A stretch of 64,000 nucleotides of DNA, from the NCBI RefSeq assembly GCF_037975245.1, contig NC_092582.1, forward strand, positions 15,145,077 through 15,209,076. Direction: 5' to 3'. This stretch comes from Apostichopus japonicus (lineage: Eukaryota; Echinodermata; Holothuroidea; Aspidochirotida; Stichopodidae). Below the pieces are notes generated by a model. It did not search any database, was not told the origin of the DNA, and worked only from the letters and a program-made list of their open reading frames with translations. Positions 25,701 through 37,929 of this stretch are shown in pieces. The number at the start of each line of letters is the position of its first letter. Position 1 is the stretch's first letter. Position numbers and translations under genes: made by a program.

Positions 25701-28700
25701 TATATGTGTTAATATTCTGAGTAATTCGCTCGTCAAAAGAAAGCTTGAAGTGAAAACGGATCTGTCAACTGGTATTAATGTGTAACCAGCAACTTTTGTG
25801 CCCGAGCGAAACAGAAGCACTGTCTAAAAGATTACATTTTTCATTTTCTCGTAGGGTACAAATATTGGTTCAGTGGGATATTAATGTATAGTTACAGTAT
25901 TAATGCAGCCTTATAAACTTACATTGCAAATTAATGCACAGCATTAATTGTGGTGCATGAAGTTCATAGAAATGGATGAAACTACAGTAGAGTACGGTAG
26001 ACTCTTATTTGTTAAAATCTCTGATCGCAATACAACATCATATAGTATATGATTTGCACCTTTTTCAGCTGTCATGTGTAAAACTTGAAAATCATAAAAT
26101 ACTGCATTTGAAGTGTATAAGCAAACAATTTGCTGTCTTTCAGCTGCTAGGATTTCCTGTCTGAAAAGTCAACAAGTTTGTCTCATTTATGTCTACTTTG
26201 AAAGTCATATATTTGTTTGTTTTTTCATACCGAAAGGAAGGATTTCAAAGCAGATTTCCTTTTTCCTGCTGACGTACAAAGTGTACATCAAAACTGTCAA
26301 TTCTCTCTTATCTTTATCGATGGTAAATTTTATAATTACTGTCAATTACTACATTTACTACATTTTACTACATTACTACATTTACTACAATTACTACATA
26401 CATGCACGCAGGGCTTGTTGCTGCTTTTAAAACTGTAAATAAATCAGTTTGATACTTGGTAACTTTTCCAGAACATTATTACTGTACATGCAGTAGGAGA
26501 AATAAACCCTACTGTACACATGGCAAAGCAAACATTACCACTGGTGCTTGTTGAAGTAGGGCCAAGTATTTGTTTGGAAGGTTTTTTGGGGCAATATTTA
26601 TTTTGTCTCTCTGTTCATTTTACTTTCTGAAATAAGATGGAGAAACTTTATAGGCATGACATTAATCCTACTGTACATAAAAGCTTTCCGTGCAAATTAT
26701 AGCAGACAAAATTTTCCTAAAGTCTCTCTATCGCTCTCTCTCTCTCTCTGATGCCCTTCTGAGGTTCTGGTCAGTTGAACCATCAACTGTTGCAAATTGT
26801 TTCTTTCATGCCATGAAACGGCATCCTCCGTTTCTTGTCTTTTAACCATGGTCAGTAAATATAAATGTGTGGTTTAAAAGGTGACGCATAGTAAATGCTG
26901 TTATGCTTACTTACTTCACTGTGCATATATCTCTCTTTCCACCTTTTCCTCGACAGAATATGGCGAGTTTTTACATTGCAAAGGCAAGATGTTCACCGAC
27001 TTTGCCGAAATCCGTCAGGAGATTGAAGCGGAGACGGATCGGCTAACGGGATCCAACAAAGGCATCTCCAACGTACCGATCAATCTGAGGGTGTACTCTC
27101 CTCATGGTTAGTATTTGATCCATTAAACCAATTATGGAAAAATATTCTAAGGAATATTATTGAGGTTTGATAACTTTTCGCACCCACACGTTTCAGAGTG
27201 TGGCCCATTCCAACAGTTGTTCCCGTGGCACTGCAGTGCGCCACATCCACGTGTCCCCTGTGGTGCTTCCCATGGGGTGCAGCCATAAAACCAGCGCATG
27301 CAAAATATCTTTATGAGTAACCTCGCAGGTCCCCATCTATACACCTTGCTGTAGAGAGGCAATGGAGGAAAGGTGCCTTGCTTTATAAGGAACCTATGAT
27401 CCATTCGATGGCAGGTCAATTGCCTTTATTATAACCACTTGAGCACAACGCTCTCAATCACGCACCGCTCCAGAAGGTCCCTGTACAGCCATACAACGTC
27501 AATGGCTGATTGTACAGTCCCTGTGAATAGAATACAAGTACCTATGTATACAGTATGCAAATTATTTGGCACTGCCACAGTACACTAGTATTATAAGAAT
27601 GTCGCTAGATCTGTATCCAGAATTGTGATTTTTATCAACACATTTTTCAAACTTTACAAAATGAAATTGTGATGGCCATTTCAATGCATCCCTCATTTAC
27701 ATGTACCCCCCCCTCTCAAATGGTTTCCTCCGCTTTGTTGGGTATTGACCATGTTTTTCTCTTTTCTTCATCCAGTGCTCAACCTGACCCTGATCGATCT
27801 CCCAGGTATGACGAAAGTTCCGGTAGGAGACCAACCGGCCGATATCGAGTTCCAGATCAGGTCCATGATCTTTGAATTCATAACCAAGGATAACTGCCTG
27901 ATCCTAGCAGTCTCACCCGCTAACTCCGATTTGGCCAACTCAGATGCTTTAAAAGTAGCCAAGGAAGTTGACCCTAAAGGTCGGTCCGCATTTCTACATC
28001 TCATACTTTCGAACATTTAGTGGGCACGGGGGGGGGGGGTTCTAAAAACAAACATGGCACAAGAGGTGGTTACCAAAAATCCTTGATTTGTCTTCTGGCC
28101 CTTCCATATTGTTTTATGCCCCTACCTAAAATCGGTGGGTGGAATTTGAAATTAGCGCCCCCCCTACCCCATCTCCTCCCCTACATTTGAAGTCCTTTGC
28201 ACAACACTGTATATATATTTATATGGATAGTGATGGTTATGTAAAAGATGAAGATGTACTTTAATGATGACAAGCAAATTTGCTGTTTATATCAAATTTA
28301 ACCATTGTTGGACAATATGTGTTAGTCAGAGATGGATTCTGGTAGGATTTGTTGCAAAAACTTTTACAAAAAGGATTTTTGTTTCACTCCTTTATTAACT
28401 GTCCTTTTCCTTACCTTTTATACTCTCAGGTGTGAGAACGATTGGTGTTATAACTAAGCTAGATCTTATGGATGCTGGAACTGATGCTCGTGCTATTCTT
28501 GAAAACAAACATCTACCTCTACGCAGAGGTAAACAAGACAACTTTCCTCATAATTTTTTTTAGTTATGTCTGTATGTGGAGAAGGAAGGTGGGGGGGGGG
28601 TTGATGGGAGGAGTGGGGGTGGATGGGAGGAGTGGGTGTGGATGCATAGGGGTAGGGACGGATAGATAGGGGTGGGGTAGGGGTGGGGTAGGGGAGGGGA

Positions 28701-31700
28701 GGGATAGGGGTGGATGGATAGGGGAAGAATGTCATCTGCCTGGGAGATTTTTTTTCCACTGGTGTTTATTATGAGAACCATATCACCTTGTACACTGGGT
28801 ACCTTAGATATAAAGCTATTACTACATCTCATTGTGAATGTGTGCATATAGTTAGCTTCCCTGACAAGATTCTGTCATCTGCTCCTTCAGTAAGAAGGAT
28901 AATTATGCATCTACTAGAACTACTGGACTTTGTAGATTGCAGAATTAATCTGATCTGTTTCCTTAATTAAATTTAATCATTTATTTATTTAATGTGCACA
29001 CCATATCAACATAAATTTTATCACAGGCAAATATAATACAAGCAATAGGTAACAGAAATTGAAACTAAAAATATTAAAACTCACTCAGTAGCAGGAGATT
29101 GAAAAGCAAACAAGGAGGGATATTCACAGCTCCATTAAATCATCATATAAAGGACAATAAACATGTACACAAGTTTGACGAATTTTTATTTTAAAATTTG
29201 ATTTCATCACCCTAATAAAATTATGCTTCCACACACCCTTATTTCCCCTTCCATTCCAGGATCAATTAAAACAAGATATCTAGCTTTTATGACATCATTA
29301 TAATCAGTTGCTATTGCTTTATTCTCCCATTGTTTTAACATCATCTGTTCACTGTATGGTATCGTATTATATTTTGTCAACCATATGGTAAAGATCCACC
29401 AGACCTGTTTGTGGAATCGAGGTGTGCGTCATTGTTTAACAGAAATTCTTATTGGCCTTTCCCATCAAACTCACTGCCTTTTTCTGCCTTTTTTTCTTCT
29501 TCTGTTTTCAGGTTACATTGGCATCGTCAATAGAAGTCAAAGAGATATCGATGGAAGGAAGGACATCAAGGCGGCTCTATCCGCAGAGAGGAAGTTCTTC
29601 TTGAGCCACGGCGAGTATCGCCATCTGGCCGACAAGATGGGTACACCGTTCTTGCAGAAAACACTCAACCAGGTATTCTTGAACGGTGCCACGTGTCAAA
29701 CTGTTGGGCATGAATATGACATGAATATTCAATGACTAACTCTCATACAAAAGGGAGCAGTTGTCACTTTGTAAATATATATATACCCAATGGGTATAAA
29801 TAGTGTGTATCTATTAATTCTCAGCTTCTGAAGAGATATCTATGTTTCAATCATTGATGTTATTACTTTACTGTACTGTACTGTACTTTACTGTACAATA
29901 ATGTACTTTACTGTATTTTATTGTACACTACTGTAATGTATGACTGTATTGTATTTTACTGTACTGTTCGCTACTGTACTTTACTATACTGTACAGTTCT
30001 GTACTGTACTTTACGGAAGTTACTGTACTGTACGCTATTGTACTATAATATAATGTACTTTACTGTACTGTATTTTATTGTTCTGTTATATATGACTGTA
30101 CTGTATTTTACTGTACTGTACTTTACCGTACTTTACTGTACTGTATTTTATTGTACTGTACTATAATGTGTGACTGCACTGTAATTTACTGTACTTTACT
30201 ATACTGTGCTATACTTGACTGTACTGTATTTTACTGTACTGGACTGTACTCTACTGTACTGTACTGTACAGTACTTTACTGTACTATACTTAACTGTACT
30301 TTACTGTTGTGTGTATCGTTTCTATTTACGCCAGTCCCTCACTTCCCTATCTCCTCACAACAACTGCACTTAGGTCTACAAAGTCTAGAGCTCTCTGTAG
30401 AATGAGTAAAAGCAAGGACAAACTCTACACAAGGTATTGCAAGAGTGCAGCCATTATGAGGAGATGAGTAAGTTGGTCATTAACTAAATATCCAAACCAG
30501 GTGAGTTTTGAAATGAAACTCCCAAGTCAGGAGTAAGTCAAGTTTTGTTCAATGCAAAGAACCACACATTTTTGTTTTGTTCCACCACAGCAATTGACCA
30601 ATCATATTCGAGATACGATGCCAGAGCTGAGGAACAAGCTGCAATCGCAACTTTTAAACCTGGAGGAAGAAGTCAAGGATTTCAAAGATTTCAGTTATGA
30701 CGATCCAGCTCGTAGAACGAAAGCCATGTTACAGTAAGTTTTTCGTTACTTAGAGAGCTATCTGTATAGCTGTTTGTATAGAGGTACAAGAGTCCTGTTT
30801 TTTTTTTTGGGGGGGGAGTTTGTGCTGAAAGTACTTTGCTTTTGTAATAATAATAATAGTAATACATCATCCATCAAACACAAAGATCTGCAGATTGGGA
30901 TTTCACCTGTGTATAGTTCAATGTTAGGCTATAGAGTAGGCTTCCTGTTGTAAGCTGATTGACAACTAGAGCTTATGTTAAAAGAGTAATCCATGGCAAT
31001 CAAATTCAATTCTAGAAAGAAGAGAATATTAATATACTACTACACACCAAGTCTGAGATCAATTGCATTACCATGTCAAGAGGAATCAAACATTGAATAA
31101 CTCTCTTAAGCGCCATTTTTTGTAAGAGTGCAAACAACGATATGGCGTCATTATCGCACTTTGGGCAGATCATCTAAAGCGTAGTTAGCGTGGTACTATT
31201 CAAACTAGATTGGATCCTGTTTGATATAAGTTATACATGAGCAAGTATAGGCTATATGACATGACACAAATTAGCAGTACGTACGTACATAAACCCATGT
31301 AGTATTGTTACGACTCACTTTGTTGAAAAAGCTCCGTTTATCAGTACCGTAGGCTACATCTTTCATATTCGAAAGTGCGCTGAGAATATTATAAAGTTCA
31401 TAAATTCATGAACATGGAAATTGGACGGAATCCGTACAAATTTGAGCCTGTTCACCGCCGAAAGCCAGTGATGACAACTAGGGCTGTTACTAGTAGAAAT
31501 AGCATTGGTACCAGTTCCACTAATACTACTTAATCCATTGCAGAATGCGCACCATCCTCAAAATGATCCTCACAGACGACCCTACTTCTGTTAAATTTTA
31601 TAGGTCGCAAGGGAACTAAAAGGTGATATCTCCGGTTTTCAATAAAGTCACAAATGTCGTCGGAAAGTGGTAACAGTGCTGGAACATATTATTAATCTGT

Positions 31701-34700
31701 CAAGCAAGATATAGTAGTGTTGCACCCTCATTGCTAATATTGGCTTTTATCAATACAGATATTGCATATATACCTATAATCAATGCAATGCTAATAAATG
31801 GTTGAGACATATCTGTGGCCCAAGAATTGTTGTATGAGGATTTATTCAGTTATTTAATCAGTCCTGCTCTTGCTATGGAAAATTCTTGGATAATGTTGTA
31901 TCGGAAATACTTAAACCCTGCTTATGCTAAAGACAGACAAAAAACCTTACTCGCATGCCATTGCACTGTAATACATACTCATTTACTCATTCGTTTTTCC
32001 CATGCCTTATGTCGACGGTAAAAGATGCAATATATTCTGTATCATTCATTACAGATTAGTGCAACAGTTTGGGGTGGATTTTGAGAAGAAGATTGAGGGC
32101 TCTGGTGATCAGATCAACACCAGTGAGCTATCGGGCGGTGCAAAAATCAACCGGATATTCCACGAGCGGTATCCATTTGAAGTCGTTAGGATGGAGTACG
32201 ACGAAAAGGAGTTGAGAAGAGAAATCAGTTATGCTATTAAGAACATTCATGGTGTCAGGTACGTACATACTCAACTACATACCTTAGGAATGTTATCAAT
32301 GGTACAATTTTGTACCTTTTAGGATATATCAGGGCATATATCATGGGCATTATCGGCGAGTTAAAGGAATATCCAAGATTTACACCTCTCAATATCCTTG
32401 AATTTCTAACAACAGCGTTGTATCCTATGATCCGTCCTTCGCTTTTTTTTTCATTACCTATGGATATCCAACCTGCAGGGGGACAAAAACTATTATCCTA
32501 ACACACTGTAGCATATGCAAACTGGAGCCTATATTGCAATTTTTGCAAAGGTCCGTGATTATATTTTACCCCAGGCTCATCCCTGATATATATTCATGGT
32601 GTTTGGTGACTCAATTATTTTCCTTATTGGGGTATATCCATGCTAATAATAACATTGACATGGAATCTATGGATTATCACTGTCCTTTTTGTAATATGAA
32701 ATTATGAGTTGTGGGTGAAACCCTCAAACTACATGAGGATGCAAAATTACCAAAAAAAACTTCCAAACAGTATTGAAAGGAATTATTACACTATTTTGCT
32801 TTGATATTTTTTTTAACATGTTTCTATTCATGGTTTTGGTAATACCTTCTTGAAGATAATACTGCAGTTCATATGTGTAGTATTAGTGGCTGGTCAGCAA
32901 AGTTTTTTAATCCTTCAAGCGATACACAAGTTTGCATTGTTTGGTCAGGGATATATTGCATACGTTTCACTCAGTGTTAAATAAACTATTAGAATGCCCT
33001 ATCTGTGGAGAGGAACTTAGAAACGTCTTTTCCGTTCGTATCTCTGTAGTAAGTGTTTACTTTTCTTTGCAGAGTTGGCCTGTTTACTCCTGACATGGCC
33101 TTTGAGGCAATCACTAAGAAACAAATTGCCCGCCTGAAGGAGCCCTCCTTAAAATGTGTGGACATGGTTATCAACGAACTCAACAATGTAGTCAGAGAAT
33201 GCGGTGAAAAGGTCAGTACGTCGTAACCCTAACATATATTTTGAATGAATTCTACAAGGTCTTTTCGTGGCTGCGGTGGGTCATGGATGAGAGATATCTT
33301 TAGGTGTAGACAGAGAGGTTGTAATCTACATGTTGTCGCTGGAGAGGAACCTTTATATTTTTGGTGATCAAAGGACATGCATGGAAATGATAGTTCTATT
33401 ATTTGTTCCTGTAGTAATGAATATTAATGAATATTAATGAAGGTAATGAATATGTATAGTGTTCAAAGAATCATTCTTCATCAGACCAATATATTACATG
33501 ATAATTTGTCAATAATCATTAATGTTATCCACTTTTTCATGATGGGAGGGGAAGGGTCAACACTGAGGTTTAAAGAGATGGTATGGGGATGGCTTTACTT
33601 TTATAGCATCAGTGTTACCCATCATCTTATTTAGTTTAGACATTTCTTTTAAAATGACCTTTAAGGACCAGTTTAAGCTTGTTACCTGAAATCGTGAATA
33701 CTACCTCTTTGTGATAAATTTTTTGACCTATTTTAACATACCCTCTTGATCACAGATGGCGAGGTACCCTAGATTACGAGACGAAACCGAACGCATCATC
33801 TGCACGCACATAAGAGAGAATGAGCAACGGACAAAGGTCATGGTTGCATCTCTCATTGAGATTCAACTAGCCTACATGAACACAAATCACGAAGATTTCA
33901 TCGGATTTGCGAAGTAAGTCACGTCGCAGGAGAGCTCGCATTTCTGTGCTCGTTTATAATCTCTGGTCATGATAATATTGGCAATACCTGTGATATCTTA
34001 GGAGGTAGTAGAGAGGAAAGTTAAGGATGGGGAGGGGGTTGGAAAGATGAAGGAAAGGATGGATGAACTCAGAGATTGAATTAGTTGTCTGTAGTAAATC
34101 AATTATATTAGGCAAAGAGTAGATATTTTTGCATTTTGTTTACTAGCAATGAAATCTCTCTACTACCATCATTGGGTTTAATACTTGTTTACAATGGAGG
34201 ATTAATAGCAAAGGGAATGAGAAGGGGATGAACACAGAAAGAGGCAAAGTTTCTCTTCGATTATTATCAGAAACAATGGAAAGTTTGAAATGTGTTGTTT
34301 CATGTAACTCTGGGATTACATTCTCCTCAGCTGTTTGATCAAGTATTGGGCATATTTTCATCCTCTCGAGAGGTTGTCTGAATTATTTAGCCTTAGTATG
34401 TTTTCATCCTCCAAGACAAATTGAAACAGGATGCTCTTGACAATTCTAAAACAGGATACTGACATTTCCTTTGATTAATAAATATTTCAATGCTAGAGAT
34501 GACTCCCTACAAAAGTGAAAGCAACAAATGTTTTTTGTTTTTTCAAAATATTTGGGGTGAATAGGTCAAAGTAATCATGGGTCATAGAGAGGTACACTTC
34601 TGGAGACTGGTTGGCAAAAGCAAGGATCGTTTTATAGTATTCCACTCGTAAATGTGTCAACTCAGATACAAAAAAAAGTATGGCTAGATCCACTAGCAGA

Positions 34701-37298
34701 GAATAGATTCTTGATCGTCAAAATTTGAATTTGCTTCCAATCGGGATGGCAAGGTCAAACGGGGGCTCATCAAAATGATAAGTTCAACAGCTTTCCATCC
34801 GATGTATATATATATTTTTTTCCCAAAAAAAATTTAACGTGATCTTTCTCAATTTGTTAGTGCCCAAAATAAATCCGATCCTAATGTGGAGAAAAAGAAA
34901 CTTGGCAACCAGGTAAACAATAAGTCAAACCAGTTGTATGCTTTCTGTTCTGGTTTTGTTTGTTTGTTCCATCTGTGGTTCTGTGTGGTTTGATTTTGGG
35001 CTCTATTAACCTTACCTCCTGCGATACTGTATCTGTTTATCCAGCATGTTGCCCTTCGCACTACAGCAATTCTATCAGCATGGGTCGTTTTGAACTAACA
35101 AGTTTTGTCATCTTTTCGAACTGTTCATCTGGGGTGGGGTAGGGGCATCCTTCAAAAGTTTGAAGATACGAATAATAAACAAAGAAAATTAAAAAAACAG
35201 GCACAACCTGTTCTTTATAACAGAGTAAAAAGAGAGCATATTTGACTTTGTGGTGGAAGAAAGTAGAAAAGAAAGAAGAAAGTAATTTTGAATATTGAGG
35301 GGAGGAGAGAGAAGGAGGGGTGGGGGCGGTATTTCTCTTTGAAAAGAGTAGTGCAAAGTTTGCAAGAGCTTTGCATTTCTGATGTAACGGTGATGGAATT
35401 CTGGTGTTGGTTGCTTTTCATTCTGCTCTAACGATATTATAATTTTATATTATTTGGTACTAACCTTCCGTCCCTTTGTACTGCCATCCCGTCCAACCTC
35501 CCCCCCCCCCCCCTCCTTCCCAGACATGATAAAAAGGAACTTCATGGGTACCTCTGCCGGCTTTCATTATACCATGCTCATTTTGAAAGTACAGTCAATA
35601 ATGAATAAGATAGTAGTACTATCGGTCTAAATTGGGAAAAATTTTTCCCAGCGCCAACCAAAAGGAATCGAAAGAAAAATCACTTTCCTAACAAAACTTG
35701 TATAACCACTTGCAAGCCAATTTCTCTAGGGCCCTCTGAAAGACCAAATATGTGCTATGGAAGAGAAAGTTTACCTTGGGAAAGCGTGTTGTTATGGATT
35801 TGTGAGGAAAAATGACAAAGCAGATCCTGAAGTAGTTTTTTTTCCCTTTTTTGGGGGAAACCAGAGTACCTGGATTGACTCTATACATGAATGAATGGAA
35901 TATGGAGGGAAGGGGGGGGGTGGGGGGAATTCATCAATTTCATCATGATTGCTCAAAAAGTAGAGAAATACATTCAAAAGAAGATATAAACACAAGAAAC
36001 TGAACAAGTCAATTTTGGCACCAGATTATTTTTATGTGTATGGATGGTTCCTGTTTGATCCCCCACTCCCCCTCACCGGCCCCCCCCTTCTCTGTCGCCG
36101 TACCTCTCCTTGTATCCATCCTGGTAGTCGTGTTCTTTCCTTCTCTGTATCTGATTGGCCTGTCTGTCTCCTTGCACTCCCTGTGTATTATGTAGTGCGA
36201 CTGCCAGAGCCGCCCGTCAAACACCCAATGGCCCCAGCAAGCCAGCTACTCGGGCCACTAACCAGGTAAAAAAACCTTGTTTATCAGCAGTAACACATAG
36301 CCAGCCGAAAAGAACAGCATCTGCATGCATGTCACCCGCCGCCGCCACATTCCAAGTTTATAGAAGCCGACAAAATGTTCAGCTCTTCACTCTCTCACTC
36401 TCATTTCATGGATTTACATATGAACTTCCCCCCCCCCATCCCCACCCCCATTTCTTTTTCACAATCTCCTCATCGTTTGTTTTTTTTTTTCCATTCGCTT
36501 TGGTATTCATGTATTTATATTATAAAGCACTAAGCCTTTTAATCAGATAAAGTATTGACGTCATTTCTTCCTGGTCTTTAACACCCCCCCCCCCTCAACA
36601 CACGCAAAACAAAAAGAAAACAAGAAATATTTGTGCGATAGTCATACAACATTAATATTTTTGTTATTTTAAGGATGCAGGTTTTAACCCGGTGAGTTTG
36701 TGTGTCTGCGTCTGATCGCATTAGTGCTTTCCTGGTGTGCTTGTTTGAAGCCCCTCCCCTCCTCCCCTCTCTCCCCTGCCAAGTTTTATTTTCCAAGCCT
36801 CAGTCCTCTCCCTTTTCTCGTTCCTTGCACCCCTTGCCTTTTCCTTTACATTCAGTCCGTTTCGATTTGAGGTGAAATTCTAATTTATCATTGGAGTGAC
36901 CAGGGCTACCAAATTTTAACACTAGCCATTTTGTTTCTGGCAACTCATTACTTCTTGTAATCAGTGTCATTTCAGTTTATAAAGATTGTTTGCTTATAAA
37001 TTGTTCAAAAAAACATTTAAGTTTTATTTAAAAATATTAAAACATTTTGTTCAGCATGATTAAATCCTACCAGCAGTTTCCTAGTGCTCGCAACTGTCTT
37101 AATTTTTTATTTACTGCTTTTGTATTCAGTTCTTTAGTTATTCATTTTTGTGTGGATATTTTGTGGATATTCACATTATAGTTTAACAGTGTGATTTGTA
37201 GATCATAATCTGTAGCATTAGCATTGTTCAAAGTTTGAAGTGATTAATTTTGTGTGTTTTCTTTCTGCTCTCCTCTACCTATACTCTCCTCTATACAC

Positions 37299-37346
<48 letters not shown>

Positions 37347-37898
37347 ACCATAACCATACTTATTCACCTGCTTCAATTATTTTTGTCTTTTTTATTCTAA
37401 TATATATTTTTATACTAAGAATGCAAGCATTTGTGACAAGTTGTCAAATCCAGTCCCGATGTGTGTTTAATACATGTGACATAGGAGCAGTTTATAAAGT
37501 GGTATAAATCATTTAAAATGAAAAAGATGAAGTTGCTGTCAGGATTCCATTTACAGAGCTCTTTAAATTACCTGGCAGATTTCTGAACTTTTATCATGCC
37601 ACACTTAAAAGACAAAGCTAAAAAAAAAAAATGAAGCTGTTCCTACCATTCTTCCTTGAAACTGTCTTGATACTGGGGGGGTGGGGGGGGTGGGGGAACC
37701 ATCTGATTTTGTAGTTTGCAGTATATGTATGAACACTGAAAACGATTGTTCTGAGTTGTTCCTGCTTAACCTCAATTTTAATGCAACTTTCAAAGAAAAA
37801 TATTTAAGAACTTGTAATAAAAGTGATAATGCAGTAATTGACCAACTTACATATGTATAGATTTTAGATTCTAAGACTGTTTACAGGTTGTGTACAAT

Positions 37899-37929
<31 letters not shown>

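Noticed and set aside
28493-28847. Pro/Thr/Ser-rich minus-strand ORFs
   Set aside because: They derive from the G-rich minisatellite in dynamin intron 5.
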